Below, piece by piece: positions 1 to 56,744 of a DNA stretch of 64,000 bases (position 1 is the first letter of the stretch; each line of letters opens with the position of its first letter). The stretch comes from Sipunculus nudus (Eukaryota; Annelida; Sipuncula; Golfingiida; Sipunculidae): assembly GCA_026874595.1 (NCBI GenBank), contig CM049310.1:40553558-40617557 (forward strand), read 5' to 3'. A model generated the notes under the pieces. That model was not told the DNA's origin. It saw only the letters and a list, made by a program, of their open reading frames with translations, and ran no database searches. The translations under genes and the position numbers were made by a program.

Positions 1-3000
1 ATGTAGCCTATCCAAAGTCATAAGTAGGGCACAACAGGTGAATAATGTGCTTTAAAATATATTCTTAACCTATGTTGAAATGCTAAATGACTAGAAAACC
101 TGACAAAGATTGATGCAAATCAATATAATAAAAGGAACAGGGTACAAGTAAAGCTCATTCAATGGGTAAGTCTGTTTACTGATAATGACATATTAACACT
201 ATCAACAGCCACAAATGTAGGCATAATAGCATAACCTGCTTTAACCTGTTACTGGAAGAATAACAGCCAAATAAAGCCTACTAACAGATTTTAGGAGTCA
301 GGGACTCCATACAAATAACTATTCATATGCAAATTAAATAACTTTAAAGCACTGATTCTACAATTTTCATTAAATCTTATTTTCAACTTTTCTGAATGTC
401 GCCTTCCACCTATCTTCTTTAATCTTATATTTATCTGATAATTTTCCTATCATGTCAAACTCAATTTTGTTTTCCTGAGGATATATAAAAGCAGGCTGAG
501 GATTTCTGACTGCTCAAACTTGGGATCACTTTGTAGCTTAAACAAAGCATACCAACTCAAAGATTTACACAATAAATACACAGGATTTATTGAAAGGCAT
601 TTCGGAAATAGCTTGAAAATTGTGAAAATGGCACACTGCTACAGCAAGGAATGCAACTTGAAAGACCTTGAAATTATGCATCTCTTATGCATCTTTATGC
701 ACCCTTTATATGATTCATTTGGTAAAAATGTTTTCATGTTAACAGGGTGGTGATTTGAGTAGTCATTAATTGACTGTACATTGTACTATATTTTAACTGT
801 TGGTAATCTATTAATAATTAACCACAGCTCCATCACCTCTTAGCTTTATACACAAATTAAGCAATATCAGCTTGTAAGAACATCATACATAATGTCATAT
901 TTAAGCCACCACTAATTAGTAAATAGCAGCTTAAAAGCCCATCGTCTTAAAAAAAAACCTACACAAAATGCACCTATACAATAAGGACATGGTGTTTTCT
1001 CCAGTGCCTGTGAAAGCAAAATTGACACTAAAATGATTAACTCAACAGCTTCACATTCAGCTAACTAATCATCCAATCACTGCATCTTTTCTGAAAAGGC
1101 AAAAAAAAAAAATGGGTGAAACTGATGTTAGTTAAACAACTCATCACCAGATGACACTAGTGTCTTTGTTAAAAATAAGTCCTCTTCCATGAAGACATGA
1201 CGGTTAAATCCTAATATTAATTGTATGTAGTACTTATTGAAGTTATTTCATACAAAAGAAGAACATCATGTAAAAAAGTTCAATGCAAAAAAAAAGTTGG
1301 TAATGAGAATGGCTATGTTTTTGCGGTCACAAAAACAGATATGCCTCTTTCCCCCCTCAAAAATTTACCATCTCAAAAAACATTTCAGAAAACATATAAA
1401 TCCCAATATTTGACTTTTAAATATCAAGGTCACCAGTTTTGAACTTGGTGGAAAGTGTTCCAAATCTGAGGGAAAAAAATCTTCAGTACTTTAAAATTTA
1501 GAGGGGTCACAATGATTCTAGAGTTTGGCAGATTTGACCTTGAAGATAAAGACGTAGTAAAACTTTTTGTTCACCTAAATGTTATTATATGTTGCCTTTC
1601 AATAAACATCAAATCTATTTCTGGAAAAGGCAGTACCTGAGCTGAGCCAGTCAGTCATTAGCCAAGCCCAAACCATAAAAGTGATCCTGACTAAAGGAAT
1701 CTTGATCTCGTGCTGGACAAACATGGCTTAAAGTTGGGATGGTATTGTAACGAAAGTGCTTTGTTTACTTTTGCTTCATTCTTGTGGGGGCAGGGTCGTG
1801 TCCTCTTTAACCTCTAGACTGTCGTCCCGGTTCATTGTGTAAGGGAGTAGTGGCAGATTTTTTTTTTAGAGGGCTGAAAACTCATTTAATTGGTCTTGCT
1901 TGCACTGGGGCTGCAATACCTTTTCAAAATTGATTGTCCTTAATTCATTTGGGGTTCTGTGGGAGAGGCCCACTTTTAGGTTCTCAGGACATACGGCCAC
2001 AAACTTTAGATCTGAGAGCACATGTTCTTAAAATGCTGTGAACACTGAAATTACGAAGCTGAAGTTTAAACTTTGAAATGACTACAGGACACTTCACTCC
2101 TAAGTACTGGGCCATCGACCATGACAGGCCACTGGAGGGATATATAGATCAGCTATCTGTAGGTACTGCAGCTTGGACAACATGGCGGATGAGGGTCCAA
2201 GTGTGCCATGGGCTGGCTTGATGAGAGGCTGAGATCTTGCACTGGCTGATACTGAGTTCTGTTAACACTAACCTGAGACAGGCAGGGCCATGACCATTAA
2301 CACACCTATATTACTGGTATCTCCCAGGAGCAGGCTGTCTGATGCACATGGTCAGGTGCACGGACAGAGGCCATATCAGTTGTTATTTTAAATAAATGTG
2401 TAAACAAAATTGCCTTCTTGTTATATGTCATATGCTTTCCGGCCTTTAAACTGGTAAAACAGAGAACTCAATCACGAAATTCCATGACAGATATATTATG
2501 TAATATAAACATGTTGGGATAGCTGGAAGCAAAATATGGTAACTATTGTTTTTCATGTGAGACAAAAGCACTTTCAGAAAGCATAATAATAATGTTTAAC
2601 ATGGTTTTCAAGTACCCCATTAAGTAAGAAAAAGCCTAAGCAGTAAAAATGGGTATTGTTCTATGTACACTGAGCAAGAAGGACTACTAGTGAACTAACA
2701 ATAGGTGATGACTAAACTATTTAAGCAATAGACACTAGCTTAGTGAAACAAATGCCCCAAGGTAAAAGAATTCCAGAAATCCAAGGATTATATATACATT
2801 TTCACTACAAGGCAGATATAGTAAGCACAGGTCACAGATGTTAAGATTAGGGGTGAGCACATGTAACTTGACATTAACATGACAAAACAAGAAGTTAACA
2901 GCAAGAGTATTGGGTATTAGAAGATACAAATAGGTATTACAGATAGGTCACTGTCAATGTTGGTTTAAATATGAAAATATGGTACTAAATCTGGTGCAAG

Positions 3001-6000
3001 TCATAATAATCATTAAAGAAAATTATTAAAAATGAACACATTAATGAAAATGAATATTTGTTGGTTTTTAGAAATTCAAATTCATATGTAAAATTACATG
3101 CATTTTGCTGATCATAAGCTTAGCAGTGGATGCACTTGCAACAACATACATGTCAAAATATTCTAATTAACTGTACATGGCAGAACAGTGCAAAACATGG
3201 CTAAATAGCAGAATGAGCACATTGAGTAAATAAGGTCAAGTGTTAAAGGTCAAGTGCCAAATCTGCTTGCTGTTCTGCTTGTTATGCATCCTCCCTCCGG
3301 AGTCACTCACCTTTCCCTAAAAATATATATCAATAAAGTCATGTGCTCTGTAATGATTATATTCTGCCATAAATATACATGACTCTTTCTACAGTGGAAC
3401 CCCAGTAATATGACAATCCTTCAGGTTTTGGTAAGGAAGCAGTTTATTTTGGGGTGGATGGGGTAGCATATTTGTTAATTAAGAGATTTTGAGAGAAGGA
3501 TTAATAAAAAGAGGTATTATATACACTGATTAAAAGAAAGATCTTAAAGATCCTCAAAATATTTATAATCATAAAGGTCCTAATATGTATAATAGAATAT
3601 CATGTTCATGAGTATCTTTAATTGTTTTTCCAAAGCAAAATGATGTAGGGAATGTAACCTTGATGTGGCCAGTGTGTTTGTGTGTATATGTAAGTATGTA
3701 TATATGTATGTATGCATCTGCAAGCTATCTAAAGATCAGTTTAACAGCTCTTAATTAAGCATGACGCAATTTTATACACTTGTATGAGAGCCGAGAAGTT
3801 TTTCAATTCGGAATCAATATAAGCACACCAGTCTTTAATCTAAACATTTCACCAAGCAACTGCTCAGATTGGATACAATGTAGTTGCTTTTAGGCCGCTG
3901 TTCAAACAGTTCTTGAGATACTGACAGGCCAGGTTTATTGAGATGTTTGCCCGGCAGCCTTACTGGGTTACTGATGGATTTGAAATTCAATAGCAGGCAT
4001 CCTCATGTCCTTATCAGTTTTCAGTAAAATGTTCAAACTGATCATAAATTTCAGGATAATGAAAACATATATTAATTAGATGCCTGCCTGGTGGCAGTAT
4101 AGGATTGGTGACAGGGCTGAAATTCCATGGCACACATCTTCAAAAAATTAAGAATATTCAGTGAAAAATAACACTGCACTCTTTGAACAGTTATTCCAAT
4201 ATGGCTGATTGACGGCTATCATGCATTCCTGATGGGTCTGGAATGCCATATTAGGCCAAAAAAAATTAAGGTATGGTTCTCAGGCACCACCCGCATCAAT
4301 TTTAAACCCCCCCCCCCCAAAAAAAAAATTTTTATTTTAATTTTCAATAGAAACTTACCTATTTTGAGCTGCCCTGCTTGGACATTTCTTTCAAGTAGAT
4401 AAAATCATACAATTTCGCTTTGTTATTTAGTGCTTTTACTTGTTTAGCCAAAAAAAAATCTGTTATTATCATGCTTTTACCTTATCATTTGACATTTTCA
4501 TCAAAACATACCAAAAAATTAAAATAAAAAAAAACGCCTGCCCGCATTGATTTCTGAAGAAAAGTGCCTGAGAACCATACCTCTTTTTTTTTATTTTGGC
4601 CTTACATATCATTTCATTCTCTCATGGCAATATTAAAGGGAAATAATCAGGAGCAATATCATGCCTATTCTTTCACACTTTCCCAAGCACACTTTCCCAA
4701 GCACACAGTCTGAATACCTCGCATACGGCTGTTTAACACCTTGTTATTGCTCTGCATGTTAGTAAACACAGTCCACATGTGTCTGTTTACCATAACAAGG
4801 CCTTGTGACTGGATGGTGTTCCGATTGTGAGCCATAACATGCAGTGTTTCAGCCGGGGGGGACATGTAATAACATCTTCGGGGCCAAATCAGTCAGGGCA
4901 TCACATGATTGACACATGTTGTGTCTCAGTCGATGCACACAGCCCCACGCGCTGTGTTTATGTTGACACCTGTCATCGCGCCAGGTCCACTGTTTTTAAC
5001 ACTTGTTAACAGGAGTAATCAAACAGTTTCAGGGCAATATTTTGGCAGGTACAGATATATCTTAGGTGAAAGAAGCGGTTTTTAGTGTTAATTCAACATG
5101 CTTTAGGGGTGATTGGGCCCCTTTAAAGTTCTGATAGGTCTGAAATTTGGCAGCACAAATTCTCTTGCATGTATCAATCTTCAGTAAATATTTTAGAGCA
5201 GTTGCACAAATGGTTTATGAGCAAAAGAGATTGAATAGCTAAATACTGTCAGCTACCTGCAAATGAAGGGCTCTAATTAAGGCAAGCCTATCAAGAGGCA
5301 GGCATGAAATCAAAGGGTTTGTTTCCTGAAAACCTTTAATTTTTATTCTACGAAATGTTGCTATGGGCTGCAATACAGTTGTCACTTCTACTAGCTCAGC
5401 AGAAACATGTGTAACTGATATACCACTTTAGCTGGGGCTTTTAGAACTTGTACTGGTTAGATTTCTTGCTAGGAGGAGAAAGGATCCATAGTTCACAAAG
5501 TGTGAATTGGTGGTCATCGGTTTGTGTAGTTGGACAACCATTTCACTGATGGCCAGAAAAGAAAGAAATAACAAAAATAAATATAAGGTCTCAGGAAATG
5601 GTCATTTTAGTTTGGTGGCTGCATTACCTGAGTGGCCACTAACCAGGGTTCCACTGCATTTTATTTCTCAGTACAGTAACTTAATGTTTTATTCATTATT
5701 TTATTATCTCATTTATAACAACAGTAAGACACTGTATGTAAGTTAACAAATCACCAGCAATCTTACCAATCACACAATTTTTTTTTTACAAATATTAGGT
5801 TCAATTGTTACTAAAGATTTTAAGATTTTAATGGGAAAACAAGGATTGTTTCATAAAAATACTCAAGTTTTATTTTTGTAAAAAAAATCTGTATTTGACA
5901 CTTAGCGTTTAATGCAATAAGAGCTAATACTCTATTCTGAGTATATTCTTTTGCCATTTACAAAGCTTAAATTCCATGTATAAAGACAGACAACAAGTTA

Positions 6001-7590
6001 TACAAACTAGAAACATCAAAATGGAATGGGGGAATATGTTTTATTTTCTATGCATTTTTCATAAAGACATATTTTTTATATGGATGCATGCTGTGCTCCT
6101 ATTGAGAAATAGATGTTATTTGATCTTAAACCTTTAATGTGGCTCACAGCAACATCAATATTTTCAGCAAATCTGGCATCAATGATCTCTGTAGAAAAGT
6201 GATAATACTGCCGATATTTTGAAGAACAAACTTAAAATTCAAAAGCCTGTAGCCCAGAGCACTCCCAGTAACTCATTTTACAGAATGCTGAGTGAATACA
6301 TACTTGAGTATTTTTTTTCAGAAAACTGCTGGAAACATAAGGAGGTACAGAAAATCATCCAAGCAATATTCATTATATTAGTACCCCTTTGTCGGCTCTG
6401 TGCAATATAATTGTTCTGAATGTTGTCATCAGATGTCAGTACCTGCAAGCTCTGTTGATATTCATGTGTGATCAGGAAACATATCTAGTCAGATTTTACA
6501 AGGTTAAGCATAAATACCTGAAGATGTTAGTACTAACATTATTTAATAATCATACAAATATGTATAAAGATATGGATAAAGATATATTGATTTGATGTTC
6601 AAATCCATACTGCAGTCACTAATATGCAATCAGATTTCATTGGTGGTCTCAAAATTTTATTTAATGTAAAAATAAAAATAAAAACAGATATTATCATCTG
6701 AGTGATACTGGAATTGTTTTTTATTTGGCATTTCTTGTTATGATTCTTATTTCACTGGGAGATGTCTAAACCCTGCCACCATAAAGCACCATAGTGACCT
6801 TTTCAAAATTGGTTTGCAATAAAAGACTATTTAAATGTTACTGTTTTACAAATCAATAATTATACCTAAAGAGAATGGCTTCAATTTTTATGCATATTTT
6901 GGACTGTCCTGCACCAATTGACAAAAACATGACATCATGGCAACCACTGCTTGAAAAAAAATCTTAACTAACAATGCATTCTCCTACCAAAACACTAAGA
7001 AAATAAACTTTATGGATTAATCCTAAACCACAGTGATAAAATGAAACATAATCTTAATGGTGCCACTCTGGGTTTAACCCCCAAAATATAATTTTGAAAT
7101 AAGGAAGTACTGAAGTTGTCTTTTAAAAGTGTTAAAAATAAGTCATTTGTGTAAAAAGACACATTTTTGCCATGCTCTACTTAATGTCCAGAATACAAAA
7201 ACCAATTCAAGGATTATCCAACTCAGTTTTAATTATTTAAAATTCAGTCAGAACTCAGGAAAACAGTATAATTAAATAAAAATCATATAGAGTGGCAACA
7301 CTAATAAATATACATTTCTGGGAAGGATTTTTTTAAATTAAACCCCTTCAAAACAATTTCACAAAGATTGTAGTGATTGAGACAGTAATACTACAGAAAA
7401 GTGTCATAACAAAGATACAAGAAAAAAATAAGAAAAAAAAAATAATGCCACTTATTGATAGGGAAACTGAACCTAAATTCTTAACTAACTGATAAATACA
7501 GAGTAATTAACAGTAATTCTAACACAGTTCTAAATCCATGTGACCTACACAGTGACAGGCACTGAGTACTGAGTAACAGTGAGTACTCAC
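1..7590 (-). other. PFK intron after the linker exon (open at left edge)
   Basis: This is AT-rich non-coding sequence downstream of the last PFK exon found. I looked on the minus strand for C-lobe motifs (NVGAPAAGMN, SNNVPGSD, GGYCGYL, HMQQGG) and saw none, so the intron probably runs past the window edge. It holds one Tourist-like MITE (4,254-4,601). A somewhat more GC-rich stretch at about 1,620-2,350 has no convincing exon. Confidence 0.7.
4254..4601. mobile_element. PIF/Harbinger (Tourist-like) MITE, copy 1
   Basis: The 348-bp segment begins GGCCAAAA and ends TTTTGGCC, flanked on both sides by TTA (4,251-4,253 and 4,602-4,604). Inverted arms share AGGTATGGTTCTCAGGCAC at 4,269-4,287 and its complement at 4,564-4,582, with further subterminal similarity (GCATCAAT and ATTGAT). 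GGCC-type ends with a 3-bp TWA target duplication are typical of PIF/Harbinger. There is no transposase ORF, so it is non-autonomous. A second, inverted copy lies at 51,062-51,388. Confidence 0.8.
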
Positions 7591-50266
<42,676 letters not shown>

Positions 50267-51061
50267 GGTTAATCCGGATTTGATCCGAGAAGTCGGGGAG
50301 CCCAGCTGTTTCCTGGGTATGACCTTGGTTGTTTTTGGTGAAGGCCATCAAGGACGACGGATTAGTTTGCAGTATAACCACTAGATGTCAGGTGTGATTG
50401 GTTGATTTATCTGGAAGATATGTTTCCGGTAGAGGGCACAACAGGACGGCCGCCGATCGCCGTAAAAGGAAAGGGCTGGAAAGGACTGTATGCAGAAGCG
50501 AAACTGCTAAATCTTTGTATGTTTTATATTCATGTAAGGACGGCAAAGGTTTAAGTTAACAATATGATTCATTTTATGTGTGTTAGATTTAACACGATTG
50601 CGGCACAACACGAAACACTAGAGGATCAACATTTCATTTCGTTGTAATCAGATGTTGAACAATCATCGGAGAAAATATAGAAAGATATTGTTTTTATGCT
50701 GATGTTTGGTACATTTTTTATTATTGTTGACAACTATTTTCGCCACTTTCCTGCGGGCAAAATGAAATCTCTTTTTCGGGATTAGTAAAGTACGTATGTC
50801 TTATCTTAAAGACAAACTACCACTCAGTTCAAACCTCGAACTACGGACTGACAATGAAAGCCTTGTAATTGCGATGCTTAGAGAAAAGTGAATCCCGGCC
50901 GTAACTTTGGCTGTTGTGACTGTTGTCTAAATATTTCAGTTTGTATCAATTGAAAGACTTTTTTCATTCCATTTTATTTTTTTTTAATTATTTAGCAAAT
51001 TTCACTTTAGGACGTGTGAATGCTGAAGAAACTCCATTAAATGAATAAAAGGCGTAAATTA
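50267..51061 (-). promoter_or_regulatory. Probable PFK 5' UTR / promoter region
   Basis: A CpG-containing block (50,340-50,470, for example ACGGCCGCCGATCGCCG) lies just upstream of exon 1a, in contrast to the CpG-poor introns. No TATA box is evident. The role is inferred from position and composition. Confidence 0.4.
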
Positions 51062-51388
51062 GGCACAGAAAAGTATGGTTCTTGGGCACTTTTTTTCAGA
51101 AATCAGTGCGGGCGGGTGATTTTTTTCCTTTTTGTATGTTTCGATTAAAATGTCATATGATCAGGGAAAAAAGCATGATAATAACAGAATGCTTTCCTAA
51201 ACAGGTAAAAGCGCTACATAAACAAAGGAAATCTTATCAAAATTGTATTATTTAATATTCTTGAAAGATGAAAATCAAAATAATTTTTCTTATGCGGGGG
51301 GGGGGGGGGGGGGGGTTCAAAATAATTTTTTTTAATGGGGTGGTTAAAATTGACGCGAGCGGTGCCTGAGAACCATACCTTTTTTGCC
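51062..51388. mobile_element. PIF/Harbinger (Tourist-like) MITE, copy 2
   Basis: The 327-bp copy is inverted relative to 4,254-4,601. Its left arm reads GGCACAGAAAAGTATGGTTC and its right arm complements to GGCAAAAAAGGTATGGTTCT. A TTA precedes it and TCA follows, so the target duplication has one mismatch. A poly(G) run (51,296-51,315) corresponds to the poly(C) of copy 1. Confidence 0.78.
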
Positions 51389-51865
51389 TCAATGGTCAGT
51401 GGTTTTTTTTTCCAGGAAATATGTGCATATTATTGGACTTTGTTTAAACCAATGTCATTTCAGGATATGCATTGCGCGAAGAGTGACGATATTTTGGAAG
51501 AGTTCAGAAGTTTGATTTCAAAAGCGAAAGGACAGTTTTAGGATATTTAAAAGTCGTCTTAGATGATATATAAGTAATTCAATTATATTTTTCGTTCCCT
51601 TTGTGCGGAGTTGAATAAATTATACCCATTATTTTATATAAGAGGATCATATGTGTATAGTTCTCATTTTTACAGCGGTGTGAAAAATGATTTCACGGGA
51701 CAGTAAATCAGTATAACTTAATACTTATACATTTCGTTGTCCGTTAAAATTTGTATAATGCTCAAAAATAAAATACAACATGATGTAATCACCCAGCGAT
51801 AAAAATTATCATATATCTTATACTCCTGTTTTCAAGAAATAGATATCATCGATTTAGGGAAGGCA

Positions 51866-52420
51866 TTTTCTCGCTCATCGACAATACAGCTACAGTTTTT
51901 TATCATTTTCGACATTAACAGATTCCCGGGAAGTCAAAGGATATATTATTTCTTCAAAGGGGTTTAGTACCATGCAGGCATTCATACGTCGACATGATTT
52001 CTTTGCTATATACGCTTTGCATACGTTTTTCTTACGTTTTGCTTACAGTTAAAATAGCACAGAAATCAAGTATTTTCCAACAAACACAAATCAGTTAAAT
52101 TGGACACCTTTATAGGAATGCAGACAGGTGTTTCGGCTGCGGAACGGTGCCTTTATTGAAGATAAAAAATTGAATAAAAGAGAGCCACATTACTCAATTA
52201 AAATTGCATATATACATGCATGTACCTATAATTCTCATATTATCAAAAGTGATATATTAATTGATTTTGGGGGGCCATTTTCTCACTCTTCCACAACATA
52301 GCTACAGGTTTGTGTCATTTTTGACAAGAACAGACTAGCGGGAAGTCAAAGCTCCCATTATTTCTAAAAAAAATATTCGTATCAAGCCTTCTTGTCGACA
52401 TGAATCCTTTGTGGTGTTTT
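51866..52420. repeat. Diverged ~400-bp tandem duplication
   Basis: TTTTCTCGCTCATCGACAAT...CGGGAAGTCAAAGG...GTCGACATGA near 51,867-51,998 is repeated as TTTTCTCACTCTTCCACAAC...CGGGAAGTCAAAGC...GTCGACATGA near 52,269-52,404. Confidence 0.75.
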
Positions 52421-54385
52421 GCTGGCGATTACATTCCTGGATAGACTTAACTGTGTCTTGAACTTCTGGACTGGTTCATGTATAGAAGCGTGATGGTCAA
52501 AGAACCACAAATGGTTATATATACTTTGCCGCCAGATGTCAAAAGGCCTACCTATCCTGGGTCTTGCAATGAAATCAGAGAACCGGTAAGCCTTATTATA
52601 ACAACAACAACAAGTTTATTCAGGAAATTAAAAGGAGGCCCGGGCCTATAGATCCAATTAAGAGTATACAAATCTTCTTACATTAAACATAATGTTACAT
52701 AATTAACATTATTATACTGTATGTCTGTGCCAATCTTTTAGCCCATTTACACATGCAGGTAAAATTCTATTTAATTGTTTTATATGCATCACGGTTGTAG
52801 TAAGCAGGGTGCAGAGGGGACTACCACCTCCCCTATAAAAAAAATAAACTGGGGGAGGGGGGATATATCTCCCCCACCCCCAAATATTTGGAACAAATAA
52901 TTTATCTTAACTATGAGATTATATAACTGACGAAAGGTATACTCTTGCAGCTGAGCATTCAAACTATTCTTATATTTAAATATAGTCTTATAATTTATGA
53001 AACACAAAATTACAATATTATTCTAGATTATCACAGTACGTAATATTATTTGTCCTTAACGTAATGTTGCCAACTCCGCCCCCCCCCCGCCCCCCCCCCC
53101 CCAGGATTTAATAATAAGACAGTACTGAATATTCTTTGGAAAAACAACTGAATTACTAGAGTACCGTTGTTAAATAGTAGGTAACAATGTTACCCGCATA
53201 ATTTTAAATACGTGTATGTTTATTTAAATGGTCATGAACCTCAACCAGACTAAAGAATCAAGTGTAACCCTTCCCCAAGGGCACCATATCTTAAGGAGAC
53301 GACCAGAGATTTCATCGGCCACAAACTCCGTTCCGCAAGCAGCACTAGTATTTATTACTGGTACACCTGACCCGACTAATGGTAAATAAACGTTCTGTAA
53401 ATATCACGTGATAATCTGAGCTGTTATTCAATCAACACACGATGATTTAAACGGCAGTAAACCGTTTAAACCTGAGCTACACTTTCCAGTTAAGTAGTAT
53501 GAGATAATTTATGGGCCGCTGCAGCGGGAACAAAGCTGCGGAAGGAAATTGGACCTGTAAATAAGAAGTAAATACTTTTGACTGTAATATGCCCTAAATC
53601 CAATCTATCACTGCAACGTACATAGGGGGCCAGTCAGGGCTCTTGTTAATTATTTGCAAGATGATGTTTCATGAGTATACATTGAGGAAATAAAAAATTG
53701 GGGTCGTGTACCCTTGTCTTAAAATGTAACACGCCACCACGCCCTGCAAACATAGTCTTTCCTTAAAAGGGCTGTATTTAAGGGACTCATATTTCAGTTA
53801 TACATGATGATAAATATATTTAATAAGGCACAGTGTATGTATCAACTCTATGATCTATCAAATTGAAACCTTGCGTTTTCTGGGTGAGTATCAGTAGTTC
53901 ACTTGTATCTATAGAGATAGCGTGCGTTCGGTCCTCCTGCAACCCTTCCAGTCCTATAGATCTGTTTCCTGAGTCTCTCCAAACCTCATGCACAAGAGAA
54001 TAAACCGCACTTTAATCGAGAGCTGATATCATTAGATATATCTCATAGATTTTTATTCATTTCCGACCTTTATAACATATCTAAGTTGTGAATAAAGACC
54101 AAGAACCATGTAGAGTTTACCGGTTGCTAACCGCAAACCAATACCTAGGAGACGGGGTGACAGCACAACCTTCAGATTTTGTGCAAAAAAATGAGGAATG
54201 AAGGACTTCATTCTTTGTGTCATCAGCTGAACTGCCTTTTCCTGTCTGTCCAAGGTACCACCAGTTTCGAATCTTTAATCATGTATTTTAATTGTCTATA
54301 CGTGTTAACCTGTGGAGTAAGCTATTTCAAAGCAAGCAAATTAATTAACTTATTCAGGTCTATAATTCTTCTGTGGCCTCCATGC

Positions 54386-54387
<2 letters not shown>

Positions 54388-54426
<39 letters not shown>
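54388..54426. repeat. (GT)n microsatellite
   Basis: About 19 uninterrupted GT dinucleotides. Confidence 0.97.
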
Positions 54427-54428
<2 letters not shown>

Positions 54429-54923
54429 CGGGGTCGTATCTATGTGGGGAGATGTTAAGTATACAGAGAAAGCGACGCCAAGCGATGATTCTAAAGATTA
54501 ATTTCAACAGGGACAAAATATAGTTAAAAGTGGCGTGCTGCCAGGACCAACAGTAAGAGCGGAATGCCGTCCCAAAGACAAGATTTCCCGCTAATACCTG
54601 CTCTATTGTTATGTAAACACTAAACTAGACAAAATCTGAAAGGGAACTCTGGCCAGGATTGAGCGAAAAAATAAGTAGGCAAATCTCTGAGCACAGTCGC
54701 ATGAATCGTTATCGGTGGGCGTTATTCTGGTCTAGAAAAGGCCAAAACCGCCAATATTTATTGATCCGACCAATGCCTTCCGAACTTCATGGATTCTATA
54801 GTTCTCTGTTTACATCTGAATTGACCCTGTTTTGGGCCAAATATCAGCCACGAATAACGATTCAAGCGATTGTGCCCTGAGAGATAACTCAGAAAACAAA
54901 CCAGACGAGTTCGATCGACCCGT

Positions 54924-55039
<116 letters not shown>

Positions 55040-55497
55040 CAGGCGGGTCGGTTTTCTGTTAAGGAAGTTATCCCTTTTAAGCATGTACTAAGATTTTTTT
55101 ATATATAATATTACATACATATTAAACTTAAATTACATTACCAAAGCATGAACAAAATCTTGATTAAAAAGATCATTTGACGAATCCACAGGAAGATTAT
55201 CAGTCCTAAACCTGCCCGATGACTGTTGTGTGTTCATGTATAACGATACTGCATGAGGCAGACAAAATATGCAGTGTTAGATTTGACCTTATAATAGTTA
55301 AAAGAGAAAGAGATGCATGAGCCGCAGATATAAAAATTGTATAAAAGATAGCCGTGTGATGGTATAAAAGATCATTCCCACGTTATCATTTTGAATTGCA
55401 CTTGAGCGGCAATCTCTTGATAAAAGCTGAAATTAGATTTTATTTAGCACACCTGCAATTAATTTGATCATGGTAACTTTTAAAGGAATTAAAGCGT

Positions 55498-55501
<4 letters not shown>

Positions 55502-55547
<46 letters not shown>
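55502..55547. repeat. (TA)n microsatellite
   Basis: About 46 bp of uninterrupted TA. Confidence 0.97.
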
Positions 55548-55550
<3 letters not shown>

Positions 55551-55698
55551 GTAAAGAGTGACGTAACTATTGTTAACAGATGGGATAAAAGGGAGAATGG
55601 TTGGCGCATTATGGGAAAGACTCCACTTGTATATTAGATTAGATCTGAAATAATTTGTTATTTGAGCTGCGCCAGCCACATGTGCATGGGTTTACATG

Positions 55699-56074
55699 AT
55701 ATGACAAACGGGAACATATAACCCCATCCCCCTTAGATGACAAACCGGGACATATACCCCAATCCCCCTGCTGGCCCTGCATGAGATGACAAAAGGGGAC
55801 ATATACCACCATCCCCCTGCATGAGATGACAAAAGGGGACATATACCCTATCCCCCTGCATGAGATGACAAACGGGGACATATACCCCCATTCCCCTGCA
55901 TGAGATGACAAAAGGGGACATATATACCCCATCCCCTGCATGATATGACAAAAGGGGACATATACCTCCATCTCCCTGCATGAGATGACAAAAGGGGACA
56001 TATACCTCCATCCCCCTGCATGAGATGACAAACGGGGACATATACCCCCATCCCTCTGCATAAGATTACAAAAG

Positions 56075-56080
<6 letters not shown>
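55699..56080. repeat. 40-bp minisatellite
   Basis: About nine and a half units of TGAGATGACAAAAGGGGACA followed by TATACCCCCATCCCCCTGCA. Starts at 55,782, 55,822, 55,861, 55,901, 55,941, 55,981, 56,021 and 56,061 give a 40-bp period, with poorer units before. All three minus frames stay open through the array and give repetitive MSPFVISC-like translations, which are not genes. Confidence 0.95.

Positions 56081-56150
<70 letters not shown>
56080..56150. repeat. (TA)n microsatellite
   Basis: About 70 bp of TA continuing directly from the last minisatellite unit (GGGGATATATA), so it probably arose by expansion of the unit's own TATA. Confidence 0.95.
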
Positions 56151-56151
<1 letters not shown>

Positions 56152-56686
56152 TTGCAGCAATCATGGATAGTCAAAATAATCCGTCTATTTATAACAATTA
56201 AAATCCATATATCCGTGTACACGTTCCACGATAGCAGGGATTTATGTCAGTAAATAAAATACCCGAACTGAACAAAATGTAGAAACGCTTTAACACTTTG
56301 TTTCTTAGAACTTGTTTGAAAAAAAAAATTATTCAGACTTTTCATGATGCCAGGGACATATATTTGAATTATGTTATTTCAAAACTCTCCATTGTTTGAA
56401 AAAAAGAGTCTGACATTTAAGTTGGTTAGAATTTAGTTTTTGCCCCGTATCCCACATAATAAAGGTCATATACTTTAGTGACTTAATTTTCAGTTTCAGT
56501 TGAGCTTTCACCAAAACCTGTGATAATTTCAAGTGAACACTTTCTATGACTAGAGGTTACATCAACTGAGCGAAAAGAAAAGAAAACCGTTTGAAAGAAT
56601 TAATATGAAAGTTGCAATCAAAATTTCTTTCTATTTATATGAAAGGTTTTGTCTCTTTGCATATGCATGTTACTAATTTCGATATG

Positions 56687-56688
<2 letters not shown>

Positions 56689-56742
<54 letters not shown>
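56689..56742. repeat. (TA)n microsatellite
   Basis: About 54 bp of TA upstream of RPL19. Confidence 0.95.

Positions 56743-56744
<2 letters not shown>

Noticed and set aside
1783-1850. Minus-strand open stretch ending LEVKEDTTLPPQE and a stop, as a possible PFK C-terminus
   Set aside because: About 20-30 codons only, no clear acceptor, and none of the C-lobe exons that should lie between it and 7,591 could be found.
3395-5663. A 2.3-kb pogo-like transposon bounded by CAGTGGAACCC and its complement
   Set aside because: Only about 11 bases match at the ends, there is no internal transposase frame, and similar short words occur elsewhere.
55639-56222. Repetitive MSPFVISC-like proteins of up to 140 codons
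   Set aside because: All three minus frames are open because the 40-bp repeat lacks stops; this is a minisatellite, not a gene.
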